Shown piece after piece: positions 1 to 8,336 of a stretch of 55,229 nt of DNA. The translations under genes were made by a program, and so were the position numbers. Source of the DNA: Pseudonocardia xinjiangensis (GTDB lineage: Bacteria > Actinomycetota > Actinomycetes > Mycobacteriales > Pseudonocardiaceae); the NCBI RefSeq assembly GCF_012911925.1, contig NZ_JAAXKY010000032.1, positions 1 through 55,229 of the forward strand. Direction: 5' to 3'. The notes beneath the pieces are model-generated. The model saw nothing but the letters and a program-made list of their open reading frames with translations. It did no database searches and was not told the DNA's origin. Numbering within the stretch: position 1 is the first letter of the stretch; every line of letters starts with the position of its first letter.

Positions 1-1415
1 GGCGGGACGCTGGGGAGGTGCACGGTGAACGCGGTGCGGCCCGGGACGCTCGACACCGACACCGATCCGCCGTGTGCCGCCACCACCGCGTGGACGATCG
101 CGAGCCCCAGCCCGCTGCTGCCGTTCGCCCGTGACCTCGACGAGGAGCCGCGCGCGAACCGCTCGAACACGTGGGGCAGCAGTTCGGGTGGGATGCCCGG
201 CCCGTCGTCCACCACGTCCAGCCGGGCGCCGTCGGCCTCCAGGGCGAGTGCGACGGTCACGGCCGTGCCGGGCGGCGTGTGGGCACGGGCGTTGGCCAGC
301 AGGTTGGCCAGCACCTGGGCCAGCCGCGAGGCGTCCCCGGGCACCGTCACCGGCTCCTCGGGGAGCGCGAGCTGCCACCGGTGGCCGGGACCGGCGGCGT
401 GCGCGTCGCTCACCGCGTCGACGACGAGCCGGGTGAGGTCGACCTCGCGGCGCTCGAGCGGGCGACCGGCGTCGAGCCGGGCGAGCAGGAGGAGGTCCTC
501 GACGAGCGTGGTCATCCGCTCGGACTGCGCGGAGATCCGCACCAGTGCGTACTCCGCGTCGGCCGGCAGCTCGCCCCGCCTACTCAGCTCGGCGTATCCG
601 CGGATCGCGGCCAGCGGGGTCCGCAGCTCGTGGCTGGCGTCGGCGACGAACTGGCGCAGCCGCGTCTCGCTGTCCTGGCGGGCCTCCAGCGCCGCGCCGA
701 CGTGGTCGAGCATGTGGTTGAGGGCCGCGCCGACCTGACCCACCTCGGTGCGCGGGTCGGCGGCAGGCACCCGCTCGACCAGCGAGACCTCGCCCCGGTC
801 CAGCGGGAGCGTGCTCACCCGCCGCGCCGTGGCCGCCACCCGTTCCAGCGGCCGCAGCTCGCGCCGCACCAGCACGGCCCCGGCGAGGCCCGCCCCCAGC
901 AGCGTCACCGCCGCGACGATCAGCTCGGTCGTCACGAGCCGCGCCACGGTGTCCTGCACCTGGCGCTCGGACAGGCCCGTGATGATCACGTTGCCGTCCG
1001 GGCCCGGCAGCGCCTCGAGCCGGTAGACGCCCAGTGAGCCCAGGTCGGCGCTCACCGGCGGGTGGTCCACGACGACGGTGGTCAGGTCCGGGAACTCCAT
1101 CGGGGACACCGGCTGCACCGCCCCGTCACGCGTGTACACCCACGCCGAGACGACCTGGCCGTGGCGCAGTACGGCGCTGAGACTGTCGGGCGGCCGCAGG
1201 CCGGGCCGGTCCCCGAGGTTGGGCAGGGGCAGCGGGTTGCCCGCGGAGTCGACGCGGGCGAGCACCCTGCTCGACACCCGCAGGTCCCCGTCGAGCCTGC
1301 CGATGAGGAAGCCGCGCAGCGTGAGGACGGTGACCAGCGCGACCACGGCCGTCGCAACGGCGAGGAGCAGCAGCAGCGTCGCGACGAGTCGCGTCCGCAG
1401 CGAGCGGCTCCTCAC
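1..1415 (-). CDS. Sensor histidine kinase, C-terminus cut by window edge
   Basis: This is the membrane sensor of a two-component system, predicted to autophosphorylate on His and pass phosphate to the regulator encoded just upstream. Reading the minus strand from a GTG at 1415 gives an N-terminal membrane segment (about residues 10-35), an extracytoplasmic loop, a second membrane segment, a HAMP-like linker, the H-box ASHELRTPL, and ATPase motifs including NLLANARAH, DDGPGIP and GLGLAIV. The frame is still open at position 1, so only the extreme C-terminus is missing. The GTG overlaps the TGA of the response regulator gene (GTGA), indicating translational coupling. The stimulus is unknown. 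Confidence 0.93.
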   Translation of the reverse strand, partial: MRSRSLRTRLVATLLLLLAVATAVVALVTVLTLRGFLIGRLDGDLRVSSRVLARVDSAGNPLPLPNLGDRPGLRPPDSLSAVLRHGQVVSAWVYTRDGAVQPVSPMEFPDLTTVVVDHPPVSADLGSLGVYRLEALPGPDGNVIITGLSERQVQDTVARLVTTELIVAAVTLLGAGLAGAVLVRRELRPLERVAATARRVSTLPLDRGEVSLVERVPAADPRTEVGQVGAALNHMLDHVGAALEARQDSETRLRQFVADASHELRTPLAAIRGYAELSRRGELPADAEYALVRISAQSERMTTLVEDLLLLARLDAGRPLERREVDLTRLVVDAVSDAHAAGPGHRWQLALPEEPVTVPGDASRLAQVLANLLANARAHTPPGTAVTVALALEADGARLDVVDDGPGIPPELLPHVFERFARGSSSRSRANGSSGLGLAIVHAVVAAHGGSVSVSSVPGRTAFTVHLPSVP

Positions 1416-2152
1416 CCCCCGGCCGCCGGTTTGAGCACATAGCCGGCGCCGCGCACCGTGTGGATCATGGGCGGACGCCCGGCGTCGATCTTCTTCCGCA
1501 GGTAGGACACGTAGAGCTCGACCACGTTGGACTGGCCGCCGAAGTCGTAGTTCCACACGCGGTCCAGTATCTGCCCCTTGGACAGCACGCGCTTGGGGTT
1601 GCGCATGAGGTAGCGCAGCAGCTCGAACTCCGTGGCGGTGAGCTCGACGGGCGCGTCGCCCCGGCGCACCTCGTGGCTGTCCTCGTCCAGCACGAGGTCG
1701 CCCACCACGAGCTCGGAGCCCTGCCGGGCCGCGGCCATCCCGGAGCGGCGCAGCAGCCCGCGCAGCCGGGCCACCAGCTCCTCCAGGCTGAACGGCTTGG
1801 TGACGTAGTCGTCGCCACCCGCGGTGAGCCCGGCGATCCGGTCCTCGACGGCGTCCTTGGCCGTCAGGAACAGCACCGGCACGTCCGGGGTCTCCGCGCG
1901 CATCCGGCGCAGCACCTCGAGGCCGTCGAAGTCGGGCAGCATCACGTCGAGGACGACGGCGTCGGGCCGGAACTCGCGCGCGCCCCGGACGGCCGAGCTC
2001 CCGTCGGCGGCTGTGCGGACGTCCCAGCCCTCGTAGCGCAGGGCCATCGACAGCAGGTCGGAGAGTGAGGCCTCGTCATCGACGACCAGGATCCGGATCG
2101 CGCTGCCGTCGGCCCGCCGCAACGCCGTGGCCTGGTCCCTCATCGTCGACAT
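1412..2152 (-). CDS. OmpR/PhoB-family response regulator
   Basis: DNA-binding partner of the adjacent kinase. The receiver domain (about residues 20-135) contains the acidic pair in VVDDE, the phospho-acceptor Asp in VVLDVMLPD, the conserved Thr in FLTAKD and the Lys in YVTKPF. The C-terminal winged-helix domain (about 150-240) has the typical ELTATEFELLRYLM and VRGAGYVLK motifs. The length of 246 aa is normal for the family. The ATG at 2152 leaves a slightly long N-terminus before the receiver fold, so an internal start is possible. It is transcribed first in the regulator-kinase operon. Close homologues in mycobacteria include PrrA/TrcR-type regulators, but I cannot assign an orthologue. 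Confidence 0.95.
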   Translation of the reverse strand: MSTMRDQATALRRADGSAIRILVVDDEASLSDLLSMALRYEGWDVRTAADGSSAVRGAREFRPDAVVLDVMLPDFDGLEVLRRMRAETPDVPVLFLTAKDAVEDRIAGLTAGGDDYVTKPFSLEELVARLRGLLRRSGMAAARQGSELVVGDLVLDEDSHEVRRGDAPVELTATEFELLRYLMRNPKRVLSKGQILDRVWNYDFGGQSNVVELYVSYLRKKIDAGRPPMIHTVRGAGYVLKPAAGG

Positions 2153-2286
2153 GCTAGCCAGCGTCGCGCGCGGGACTGTGGCGCCGATGGGCGAAACCTG
2201 TGTGCCCGCTGTGGAACCGGAACGGCCGTCGCGTCGTCCAAGTGCGCATCGATCACGTGCGATCGACCGTACCCGAGGAGGGCGAG

Positions 2287-2964
2287 ATGGACGCGTTCGA
2301 CGGCTGGCCTGCCGACGCCACCACGTTCCTGGCCGAGATCACCGCCGACAACAGCCGGGAGTTCTGGGCGGCGCAGCGCCGCCGGCACGCCGCCGCGGTG
2401 CACGCCCCGATGAAGGCGCTCGCCGGGGAGCTCGAACCCGAGTTCGGGCCGGTGCGTGTGTTGCGCCCGGTGGTCAACCGCCGGTTCCGGCCGGACGCCC
2501 CGCCGTACCGCACCGACACCGGTGGGGTGGCCACCAGCGCAGGGGGCTGCGCGCTCGCCGTCGTGTTGTCGGCCACGGCGCTGTCGGTGACGGCGGGGCA
2601 CTGGTCGTTCGACGCGAGCCAGCTCCGGCGCTTCCGCACCGCGGTGCACGGCACGGCGGGGGAGGAGCTCGCCGGGCTGCTCGCCGGCGTCGGCGAGGGT
2701 GCGCTCGACCCCGGCCGTCCCCTGGTCGGTGCGCCGCGCGGCGTCCGGGCCGACCACCCGCGGATCGTCCTGCTGCGCCGGCGCGGACTGCAGCTCACCC
2801 GGTCGCGGCCGGCCGGCCCCTGGCTCGCCACCCGCGAACCGCTGGCGTGGGTGCGGGCGGAGTGGCACGCGGCGGCCCCGGTGGTCGCCTGGCTCGACGA
2901 GCACGTCGGTGCGGCCGAGCGCGTCGAGCCGCGGCCCCGGCCCGTGCAGCCGGCCCCGGCGTGA
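2287..2964 (+). CDS. DUF2461 family protein
   Basis: A 225-aa cytosolic protein resembling the DUF2461/TIGR02453 family of unknown function. The family hallmark is visible at the N-terminus: FDGWP, then an acidic/aromatic helix and NSREFWAAQR, followed by an RFRPDAPPYRT segment. I chose ATG 2287 because GAGGAGGGCGAG lies immediately before it and the family normally starts with this FDG motif; an in-frame upstream ATG at 2200 would add 29 unconserved residues. It is divergently oriented from the two-component operon with 134 bp between them. No catalytic role can be assigned from sequence. Confidence 0.85.
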   Translation: MDAFDGWPADATTFLAEITADNSREFWAAQRRRHAAAVHAPMKALAGELEPEFGPVRVLRPVVNRRFRPDAPPYRTDTGGVATSAGGCALAVVLSATALSVTAGHWSFDASQLRRFRTAVHGTAGEELAGLLAGVGEGALDPGRPLVGAPRGVRADHPRIVLLRRRGLQLTRSRPAGPWLATREPLAWVRAEWHAAAPVVAWLDEHVGAAERVEPRPRPVQPAPA

Positions 2965-3002
2965 CCGCCCGGCTCACGAGAGCGCCGGTGGCGGTCAGGG
3001 CG

Positions 3003-3746
3003 TCAGCGGGCGCGCCAGTAGCCCGTGGCGTACACCCGGCGGCGGTCGAGGCCGCGGTCGTCGAGCAGGTGCTTGCGCAGGTCGCGCACGCAGGCCGACT
3101 CGCCGGAGAGCCACGCCTGCCCGGCGCCTGCCGGGAACGTCGCGGCCCGCACGGCCTCGGTCAGCGGGGTGCCCGGCTCCCGGTCGCCGCGGTGCACCCA
3201 CCGCACGTCGGCAGCGCCGGGCAGATCCTGCTCCTCGCCGGAGTCGGCCACCTCGAGGAACGCGAGCGCGGGCACGCCGGGGGGCAGGGCGTCGAGCACC
3301 GTGGCCACGGCGGGCAGCGCCGTCTCGTCGCCGATGACCACGTGGAACTCGGCGGCCGGGTCGGGCTCGAACCGGCCGCCCGGCTCCGAGACGCCCACCC
3401 ACGAGCCCGGCCGCGCGTCCCGGGCCCACGCCGCCGCCGGCCCGTGCCCTTCGTGGAGCACGAAGTCCACGTCGAGCTCGCCCGAGCCGGGGTCGAAGCG
3501 CCGCACGGTGTACGTGCGGATCGCGGGGCGGCGCTCGCCGGTGGGCCACAGCGGACCACCCGAGGTGGCCCGGGGCACCGCGGGCCGGTCCTGCCCGGGC
3601 ACGGGGAAGAACATCTTGATCCGGCGGTCGGGCCCCTCGCCGCCGAAGCCGGCCAGCTCCTCGCCGCCGAGCGTCACGCGGACCATCCGGGGGGTGATCC
3701 GCTCGCTGCGCCGCACCTGCAGCAGCCGGGGTGCCGTCGTCGTCAT
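3003..3746 (-). CDS. Siderophore-interacting FAD/NAD(P)H ferric reductase
   Basis: A 247-aa protein of the siderophore-interacting (ViuB/YqjH-like) family, which reduces ferric siderophores in the cytosol to release iron. The FAD-binding beta-barrel contains the signature RTYTVRRF; the C-terminal half has GDETALPA and the terminal YATGYWR that is characteristic of this family. Length is typical. The ATG at 3746 overlaps the TGA of the upstream TetR gene (ATGA), so the two are co-translated. Pairing with a TetR regulator rather than an iron-box regulator suggests the reductase responds to a small ligand, but no siderophore biosynthesis genes are in the window. Confidence 0.92.
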   Translation of the reverse strand: MTTTAPRLLQVRRSERITPRMVRVTLGGEELAGFGGEGPDRRIKMFFPVPGQDRPAVPRATSGGPLWPTGERRPAIRTYTVRRFDPGSGELDVDFVLHEGHGPAAAWARDARPGSWVGVSEPGGRFEPDPAAEFHVVIGDETALPAVATVLDALPPGVPALAFLEVADSGEEQDLPGAADVRWVHRGDREPGTPLTEAVRAATFPAGAGQAWLSGESACVRDLRKHLLDDRGLDRRRVYATGYWRAR

Positions 3747-4354
3747 CGTGACGATTGTGCCGCTGCGCCGCCCAGGGCAGCGAGGCCCGTCCAGACGAGG
3801 TCCATCAGGTACTCCGTGGCCTGTTCGCTGGTCACGGTCCGCGCGCTGCCGCGCCACAGGGCGAGCCGTTCGCACGCGCCGACGATCACCTGCGCCCATC
3901 CGGTCAGCCGCTGCGGGTCGGCGTCGGGCGCCTGGGCGGCGAGCAGGGCGGCGATGAAGTCGGTCTGCTGCGCGCGGATGCCCTCCAGGGCATCGCCCGC
4001 CACCGTCGACTCCGAGTACAGGAACGTCCAGGCCGGCTCGCGCTGCTCCAGGTACGCGAAGAAGGCCAGCGTCCCGCGCCGGAGCATCTCCTCGGGGCCG
4101 TCCGCCGAGGCCGCGGCCGTGGTGGTCACCTCGAGCAGCTCGGCGCGGGCGCGCGCGATGCAGGCGAGGAGCAACCCGTCCTTGGACCCGAAGTGGGCGT
4201 AGAGCACCGGCTTTGTCACGCCCACCCGCTCGGCCACCATGTCCATGGAGGCGGCCTGGTAGCCGCGCTCGCCGAACACCGCGACGGCCGCGTCCAGGAT
4301 CTGCCGCTCGCGGTCGGCGCGGCTCACCCGGCGGCGAGGTGTCCTGGGCTCCAC
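3743..4354 (-). CDS. TetR-family transcriptional regulator
   Basis: 203-aa one-component repressor. The N-terminal helix-turn-helix (about residues 10-60) contains ILDAAVAVFGERGYQAASMD and VTKPVLYAHFGSKDGLL, both canonical for TetR. The C-terminal ligand domain is divergent. It is the first gene of a two-gene operon with the siderophore-interacting protein and is divergent from a flavin monooxygenase gene. Three repeated dyads lie in the shared promoter region, so it probably represses both directions. The ligand could be an oxidised substrate of the monooxygenase; this is inference. Confidence 0.93.
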   Translation of the reverse strand: MEPRTPRRRVSRADRERQILDAAVAVFGERGYQAASMDMVAERVGVTKPVLYAHFGSKDGLLLACIARARAELLEVTTTAAASADGPEEMLRRGTLAFFAYLEQREPAWTFLYSESTVAGDALEGIRAQQTDFIAALLAAQAPDADPQRLTGWAQVIVGACERLALWRGSARTVTSEQATEYLMDLVWTGLAALGGAAAQSSR

Positions 4355-4362
4355 GCGGCCAA

Positions 4363-4412
4363 CCTACCGCAGGTAGGAAGGAACCTACCGGCGGTAACCT
4401 ACTCGTGGTAAC
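4363..4412. promoter_or_regulatory. Three tandem TetR operator candidates
   Basis: Three 15-bp elements share a 6-3-6 geometry: CCTACC-GCA-GGTAGG (4363-4377, perfect dyad), CCTACC-GGC-GGTAAC (4384-4398) and CCTACT-CGT-GGTAAC (4398-4412). They lie between the TetR start at 4354 and the monooxygenase start at 4443, so binding could repress both promoters. Operator function is inferred from position and symmetry. Confidence 0.7.
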
Positions 4413-4442
4413 TTCCGGGGAGCCGTCGATCGGAGGAACAGG

Positions 4443-5915
4443 ATGAGCGCGCCGACCGCTGACACCACCGTGGACATCGCGATCGTCGGCAGCGGTTTCG
4501 CCGGCCTCGGTGCCGCCGTCCGGCTCGCGCACGCCGGCCGCAACGACTTCGTCGTCCTGGAGAAGGCCGACTCGGTCGGCGGGACGTGGCGCGACAACAC
4601 GTACCCGGGCTGCACGTGCGACGTGCAGTCGGCCCTGTACTCGTTCTCGTTCGCGCCCAACCCCGACTGGACCCACCGCTTCGCCCGGCAGCCGGAGATC
4701 CGCGCGTACCTGGAGGGCGTCGCCGACCGCTTCGACCTGCGCTCCCGCATCCGGTTCGGAGCCCGGGTCACGTCGGCCGAATGGACCGGAAAGCGCTGGA
4801 CCCTGCGGATCGCCGACGGCTCCACCGTCAGCGCACGCGCGGTCATCTGGGCCCCCGGGGGGCTGCGCGAGATGTCGGTCCCGGACATCGAGGGGCTCGC
4901 GGAGTTCCGGGGCACCACGTTCCACTCCGCGCACTGGAACCATGACCACGACCTGCGCGGGCGCCGGGTCGCGGTGATCGGCACGGGCGCGAGCGCGATC
5001 CAGTTCGTCCCGGAGATCCAGCCCGACGTCGAGCACCTCACGCTCTTCCAGCGCACCGCTCCGTGGGTGGTGCCCAAGCCCGACGGCGAGGTCTCTCCCA
5101 TGCTGCGCCGGCTCTACCGGGCCGTGCCGCTCCTGCAGAAGCTCAAGCGCGCCACGGTCTACGCGCGCGGTGAGGCCGTGGTGGCCTTCTTCCTCCGCAC
5201 GAGCCGCACGAAGATCCTGGGGAAGGTGGCGCGCGCCTATATCGACCGGGTGTTCGCCGACCGGCCCGATCTCCGGGCGAAGGTCACACCCGACTTCGCG
5301 TTCGGCTGCAAGCGTGTCCTGCTCTCCGACGACTACTACCCGGCGCTCAAGCAACCGAACGTCGACGTGGTCACGGAGAAGATCGTCCGCGTCACGGAGT
5401 CCGGCGTGGTGACGGCCGACGGCGTCGAGCACGAGGTCGACACGATCATCTTCGGCACGGGTTTCAAGGTCGCGGCGAGCTTCCTCGACTCGATGGCGGT
5501 CACCGGCCGCGACGGCGTGAGCCTGAGCGAGGTGTGGCGCGACGGCGTCGAGGGCTTCCTCGGCACCACGGTTGCCGGGTTCCCCAACTTCTTCGTGATG
5601 ACCGGTCCCAACACCGCGATCGGGCACACGTCGCTGGTGGTGATGATCGAAGCCCAGCTGAACTACGTCCTGGACGCGTTGCGGCTGCTCGACCGCACCG
5701 GCGCAACGGCCCTGGACACCCGCCGCGACCGGCAGGACGCCTACAACGCCGCCACGCAGCGGAAGTTCGCCGGCACGGTGTGGACGGCCGGTGGGTGCCA
5801 GAGCTGGTACCTCGACGAGGACGGCCGCAACCGCACCATCTGGCCGAACTTCACGTTCGTGTTCCGGCGCCGCACCCGCAAGGTCCGCCCGGCCGACCAC
5901 GAACTGCTGGTGTGA
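4443..5915 (+). CDS. Baeyer-Villiger-type flavin monooxygenase
   Basis: 490-aa NADPH- and FAD-dependent monooxygenase predicted to oxygenate ketones or related lipophilic substrates. Visible are the FAD Rossmann motif GSGFAGLG near residue 17, the WRDNTYPGCTCDV segment, the Baeyer-Villiger fingerprint FRGTTFHSAHW near residue 157, and the NADPH-binding GTGASA. The fingerprint continues with N-H-D rather than the usual P or D, a small departure. A good ribosome site (GGAGGAAC) lies 5-10 bases before ATG 4443. It is divergent from the TetR gene with three shared operator-like dyads. Substrate cannot be read from the sequence. Confidence 0.92.
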   Translation: MSAPTADTTVDIAIVGSGFAGLGAAVRLAHAGRNDFVVLEKADSVGGTWRDNTYPGCTCDVQSALYSFSFAPNPDWTHRFARQPEIRAYLEGVADRFDLRSRIRFGARVTSAEWTGKRWTLRIADGSTVSARAVIWAPGGLREMSVPDIEGLAEFRGTTFHSAHWNHDHDLRGRRVAVIGTGASAIQFVPEIQPDVEHLTLFQRTAPWVVPKPDGEVSPMLRRLYRAVPLLQKLKRATVYARGEAVVAFFLRTSRTKILGKVARAYIDRVFADRPDLRAKVTPDFAFGCKRVLLSDDYYPALKQPNVDVVTEKIVRVTESGVVTADGVEHEVDTIIFGTGFKVAASFLDSMAVTGRDGVSLSEVWRDGVEGFLGTTVAGFPNFFVMTGPNTAIGHTSLVVMIEAQLNYVLDALRLLDRTGATALDTRRDRQDAYNAATQRKFAGTVWTAGGCQSWYLDEDGRNRTIWPNFTFVFRRRTRKVRPADHELLV

Positions 5916-6192
5916 GGCGCCGCCATCGGGAGGATCGCGGCGGACCGTCGCTTTCGTTCGCCTTCCCGGGTTGAGGCCGGCCGTTGCCGAGGAGAAGCTG
6001 GAGTGGCAGCCGGGTCTGCTGATGCACGGGGTCCAGCACCTGCCAGTGGTGTTCGAGAAGGCGGTTGCGACGCAGCAGTAGCACCGATCGCTCCGTCCCT
6101 GGCTCGGCCCCGGCCGACCGGGTTCTCGTGGCAGGACCGCCCGGGTGGTACGGCCGTCGAAGGCCGTCTGCGGCCGCTCTACGGTGGGGATC

Positions 6193-7140
6193 GTGGTCGA
6201 TGCCGCCGTCTATGCCATCCCCATGACCGCCCGGTTCCGCGGCATCACCGTGCGGGAGGGGATGCTGCTGCGGGGCCCGGCCGGGTGGGGCGAGTTCTGC
6301 CCCTTCACCGAGTACGACGACGCCGAGTCGGCCCCGTGGCTGGCCGCCGCCGTGGAGGCCGCAGAGGAGGGCTGGCCGGAGCCCGTCCGCGACCGGGTGC
6401 CGGTGAACTGCATCGTCCCGGCGGTCGGGCCGGAACGCGCGCAGGAGATCGTGCGGGCGTCGGGCTGCTCCACGGCGAAGGTCAAGGTGGCCGACGCGCC
6501 CGGCTCGCTGCCGGACGACCTCGAACGCGTGGCGGCGGTCCGCGACGCCCTCGGCCCCCACGGCGCGGTGCGGGTGGACGCCAACGCGCTCTGGGACGTC
6601 GACGACGCGGTCACCGCGATCCGGGCACTGGAGCGCGCGGCAGGCGGGCTGCAGTACGTCGAGCAGCCGTGCCGCACGGTCGAGGAGCTCGCGGCGGTGC
6701 GGCGCCGGGTCGACGTGCCGATCGCGGCCGACGAGTCGATCCGCCGGGCCGAGGACCCGCTGCGGGTGGCCGTCGCGGGCGCGGCCGACATCGCCGTGCT
6801 CAAGTGCGCCCCGCTCGGCGGGGTCCGCCGCGCGCTGGCCGTCGCCGAGGCGTGCGGGCTGCCGTGCGTGGTGTCGTCCGCGCTGCAGACCAGCGTGGGG
6901 CTGGCGGGGGAGCTGGCGCTGGCGGGAGCGCTGCCCGACCTGGACTTCGCGTGCGGGTTCGGCACCGGCGCCCTGCTGGCCACCGACGTGGTCGCCGACC
7001 CCCTCCTGCCCCGCGACGGCTGGCTCCCCGTGCTGCGCCAGGCACCCGAACCGGTGCTCCGCGATGCTGTGACCGCCGACCCCGAGCGCACGCGCTGGTG
7101 GCAGGACCGGCTGGCGCGGGTGACGGCCGGGGTGCACTGA
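6193..7140 (+). CDS. menC: o-Succinylbenzoate synthase (menaquinone pathway)
   Basis: Enolase-superfamily dehydratase converting SHCHC to o-succinylbenzoate in menaquinone synthesis. Diagnostic residues are visible: the catalytic KxK in TAKVKV, metal ligands in RVDANALWD, YVEQPC and IAADESIR, and the second catalytic Lys in VLKCAPLGG. The N-terminal PMTARFRGI and GPAGWGEF match the actinobacterial MenC group. I place the start at GTG 6193, preceded by a GTGGGGA ribosome site, giving 315 aa; an upstream frame extension to 6145 looks non-coding. The 277 bp before the gene contain no recognisable feature. No other men genes are nearby, so it is a detached pathway gene. Confidence 0.93.
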   Translation: MVDAAVYAIPMTARFRGITVREGMLLRGPAGWGEFCPFTEYDDAESAPWLAAAVEAAEEGWPEPVRDRVPVNCIVPAVGPERAQEIVRASGCSTAKVKVADAPGSLPDDLERVAAVRDALGPHGAVRVDANALWDVDDAVTAIRALERAAGGLQYVEQPCRTVEELAAVRRRVDVPIAADESIRRAEDPLRVAVAGAADIAVLKCAPLGGVRRALAVAEACGLPCVVSSALQTSVGLAGELALAGALPDLDFACGFGTGALLATDVVADPLLPRDGWLPVLRQAPEPVLRDAVTADPERTRWWQDRLARVTAGVH

Positions 7141-7162
7141 CCCCGGACCCGCGAGCGGGAAC

Positions 7163-7274
7163 GGGCGACTCGCGCGACCGGAACGGGCGACTCGCGGGCG
7201 GGAGCTCCGAACTCTTCCCGCGAGTCGCCCCGAAATCGTGCGCGAGTCGCCCGGATTCGGTGCGCGAGTCGCCC
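7163..7274. repeat. 22-bp-period inverted repeat array (copy A)
   Basis: Two forward cores GGGCGACTCGCG (starting 7163 and 7185) face three reverse cores CGCGAGTCGCCC (starting 7219, 7241 and 7263). Cores of the same orientation are exactly 22 bp apart with 10-bp variable spacers. The array fills most of the gap between menC and the next gene and could fold as a long hairpin in RNA. Related arrays are at 12813-13053 and 36208-36285. Confidence 0.9.
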
Positions 7275-7333
7275 TCTCCGGTGGGTGACCCGGTACTCGC
7301 GCCGGCAGGGGCGGGGCCAATACGGTTCGGGAC

Positions 7334-8287
7334 GTGTCGGTACTGGTGGTCGGAGCGGGGCTGGCGGGCGTGGCGTGCGCTGTGGAGCTCACCGCGGCGG
7401 GGGTGCCGGTGCAGGTGCTGGAGCGCGCCGCGTCCGTCGGGGGCCGGATGGCCAGCAGGACGGTCCACGGTCGGCCCGTCGACATCGGTGCGGCCTACTT
7501 CACCGTCCGGGACCCGGAGTTCGCCGAGGTCGTGGCCCGCTGGCGGACGGCGGGCCTGGCCCGGCCGTGGACGTCCGAGCTCGCGGTGCTCGGCGACGGC
7601 ACCCGCGGCCGGTCACCGGGGCCGGTGCGCTGGGCGGCGCCCCACGGGCTGGCGAGCCTCGTCGCGGAGCTGGCATCCGGACTGGCCGTCGAGCTGGAGC
7701 ACGAGATCCACCACGTGGGTCCCGGACCCGTGGTGGACGGCAGGCCCGCCGACGTGGTCGTGCTCGCGATGCCCGACCCGCAGGCGCTGCGCCTGCTCGA
7801 CCCGGCCTCGCCGGCCGTCCCCGAACTGGCCGGCCGGGAGTGGCGGCCGGTGATCACCGTCGTCGCGGGTTGGCCGTCGCGGGAGTGGCCGGAGATGCCC
7901 GCGGCGTTCGTCAACGACCACCCCGTCCTGTCGCTGATCGCCGACGATGGGGACCGCAGGGGTGACGGCGCGGCGGTGCTCGTGGCCCACACCACCGCCG
8001 ACGCCGCCCGGCGGCACGAGAGAGACCCCGCCGGTGCCGTCGGGCCGGTCGTCGGGGCCGTCCGGGAGCTGCTCGACGTGCCCACCGCACCGTCCTGGAC
8101 CGCCGTGCACCGCTGGGACCACGCCGCGCCCGCCGCCGCCCGGGACCAGCCCTTCCACCTCGGTGACGACGGCATCGCCGTGGCAGGCGACTCCTGGGGC
8201 AGCTCGCGGGTGGAGACGGCGTGGCGGTCCGGGACGTTGCTGGGCCGGGCGGTGGCCGCCCGGCTCGGTGCGGCCCAGCCCCGCTGA
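7334..8287 (+). CDS. Renalase-like FAD-dependent amine oxidase family protein
   Basis: 317-aa flavoprotein. The N-terminus carries the dinucleotide-binding motif VVGAGLAGVACAVEL and the linked GG-doublet ERAASVGGRM, followed by DIGAAYFTVRD, the pattern seen in bacterial renalase-like NAD(P)H/alpha-NAD oxidases. The C-terminal FAD contact GIAVAGDSWGSSRVETAW is also typical. The gene starts at GTG 7334, which is the only start that keeps the Rossmann strand at the very N-terminus. It sits alone after a repeat array. Whether it repairs aberrant NAD(P)H isomers or oxidises another substrate cannot be told. Confidence 0.88.
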   Translation: MSVLVVGAGLAGVACAVELTAAGVPVQVLERAASVGGRMASRTVHGRPVDIGAAYFTVRDPEFAEVVARWRTAGLARPWTSELAVLGDGTRGRSPGPVRWAAPHGLASLVAELASGLAVELEHEIHHVGPGPVVDGRPADVVVLAMPDPQALRLLDPASPAVPELAGREWRPVITVVAGWPSREWPEMPAAFVNDHPVLSLIADDGDRRGDGAAVLVAHTTADAARRHERDPAGAVGPVVGAVRELLDVPTAPSWTAVHRWDHAAPAAARDQPFHLGDDGIAVAGDSWGSSRVETAWRSGTLLGRAVAARLGAAQPR

Positions 8288-8336
8288 GTCGCGGCAGGAG
8301 GAGCGGATCAGCCGGTCGACTGACTAGCGTCACCTC

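Noticed and set aside
3003..5900. Single 965-codon minus-strand frame
   Set aside because: The first part is antisense to the monooxygenase and only the last 247 codons are the siderophore-interacting protein. Long antisense frames are expected in DNA this GC-rich.
5916..6192. Possible remnant gene between the monooxygenase and menC
   Set aside because: A short plus-strand frame ending at 6081 has a protein-like look (VAEEKLEWQPGLLMHG), but I could not connect it to a family or find a start.
5851..7485. 544-codon minus-strand frame
   Set aside because: It is antisense to menC, has His/Arg/Gly-biased composition and no domain; it is a shadow of the real gene.
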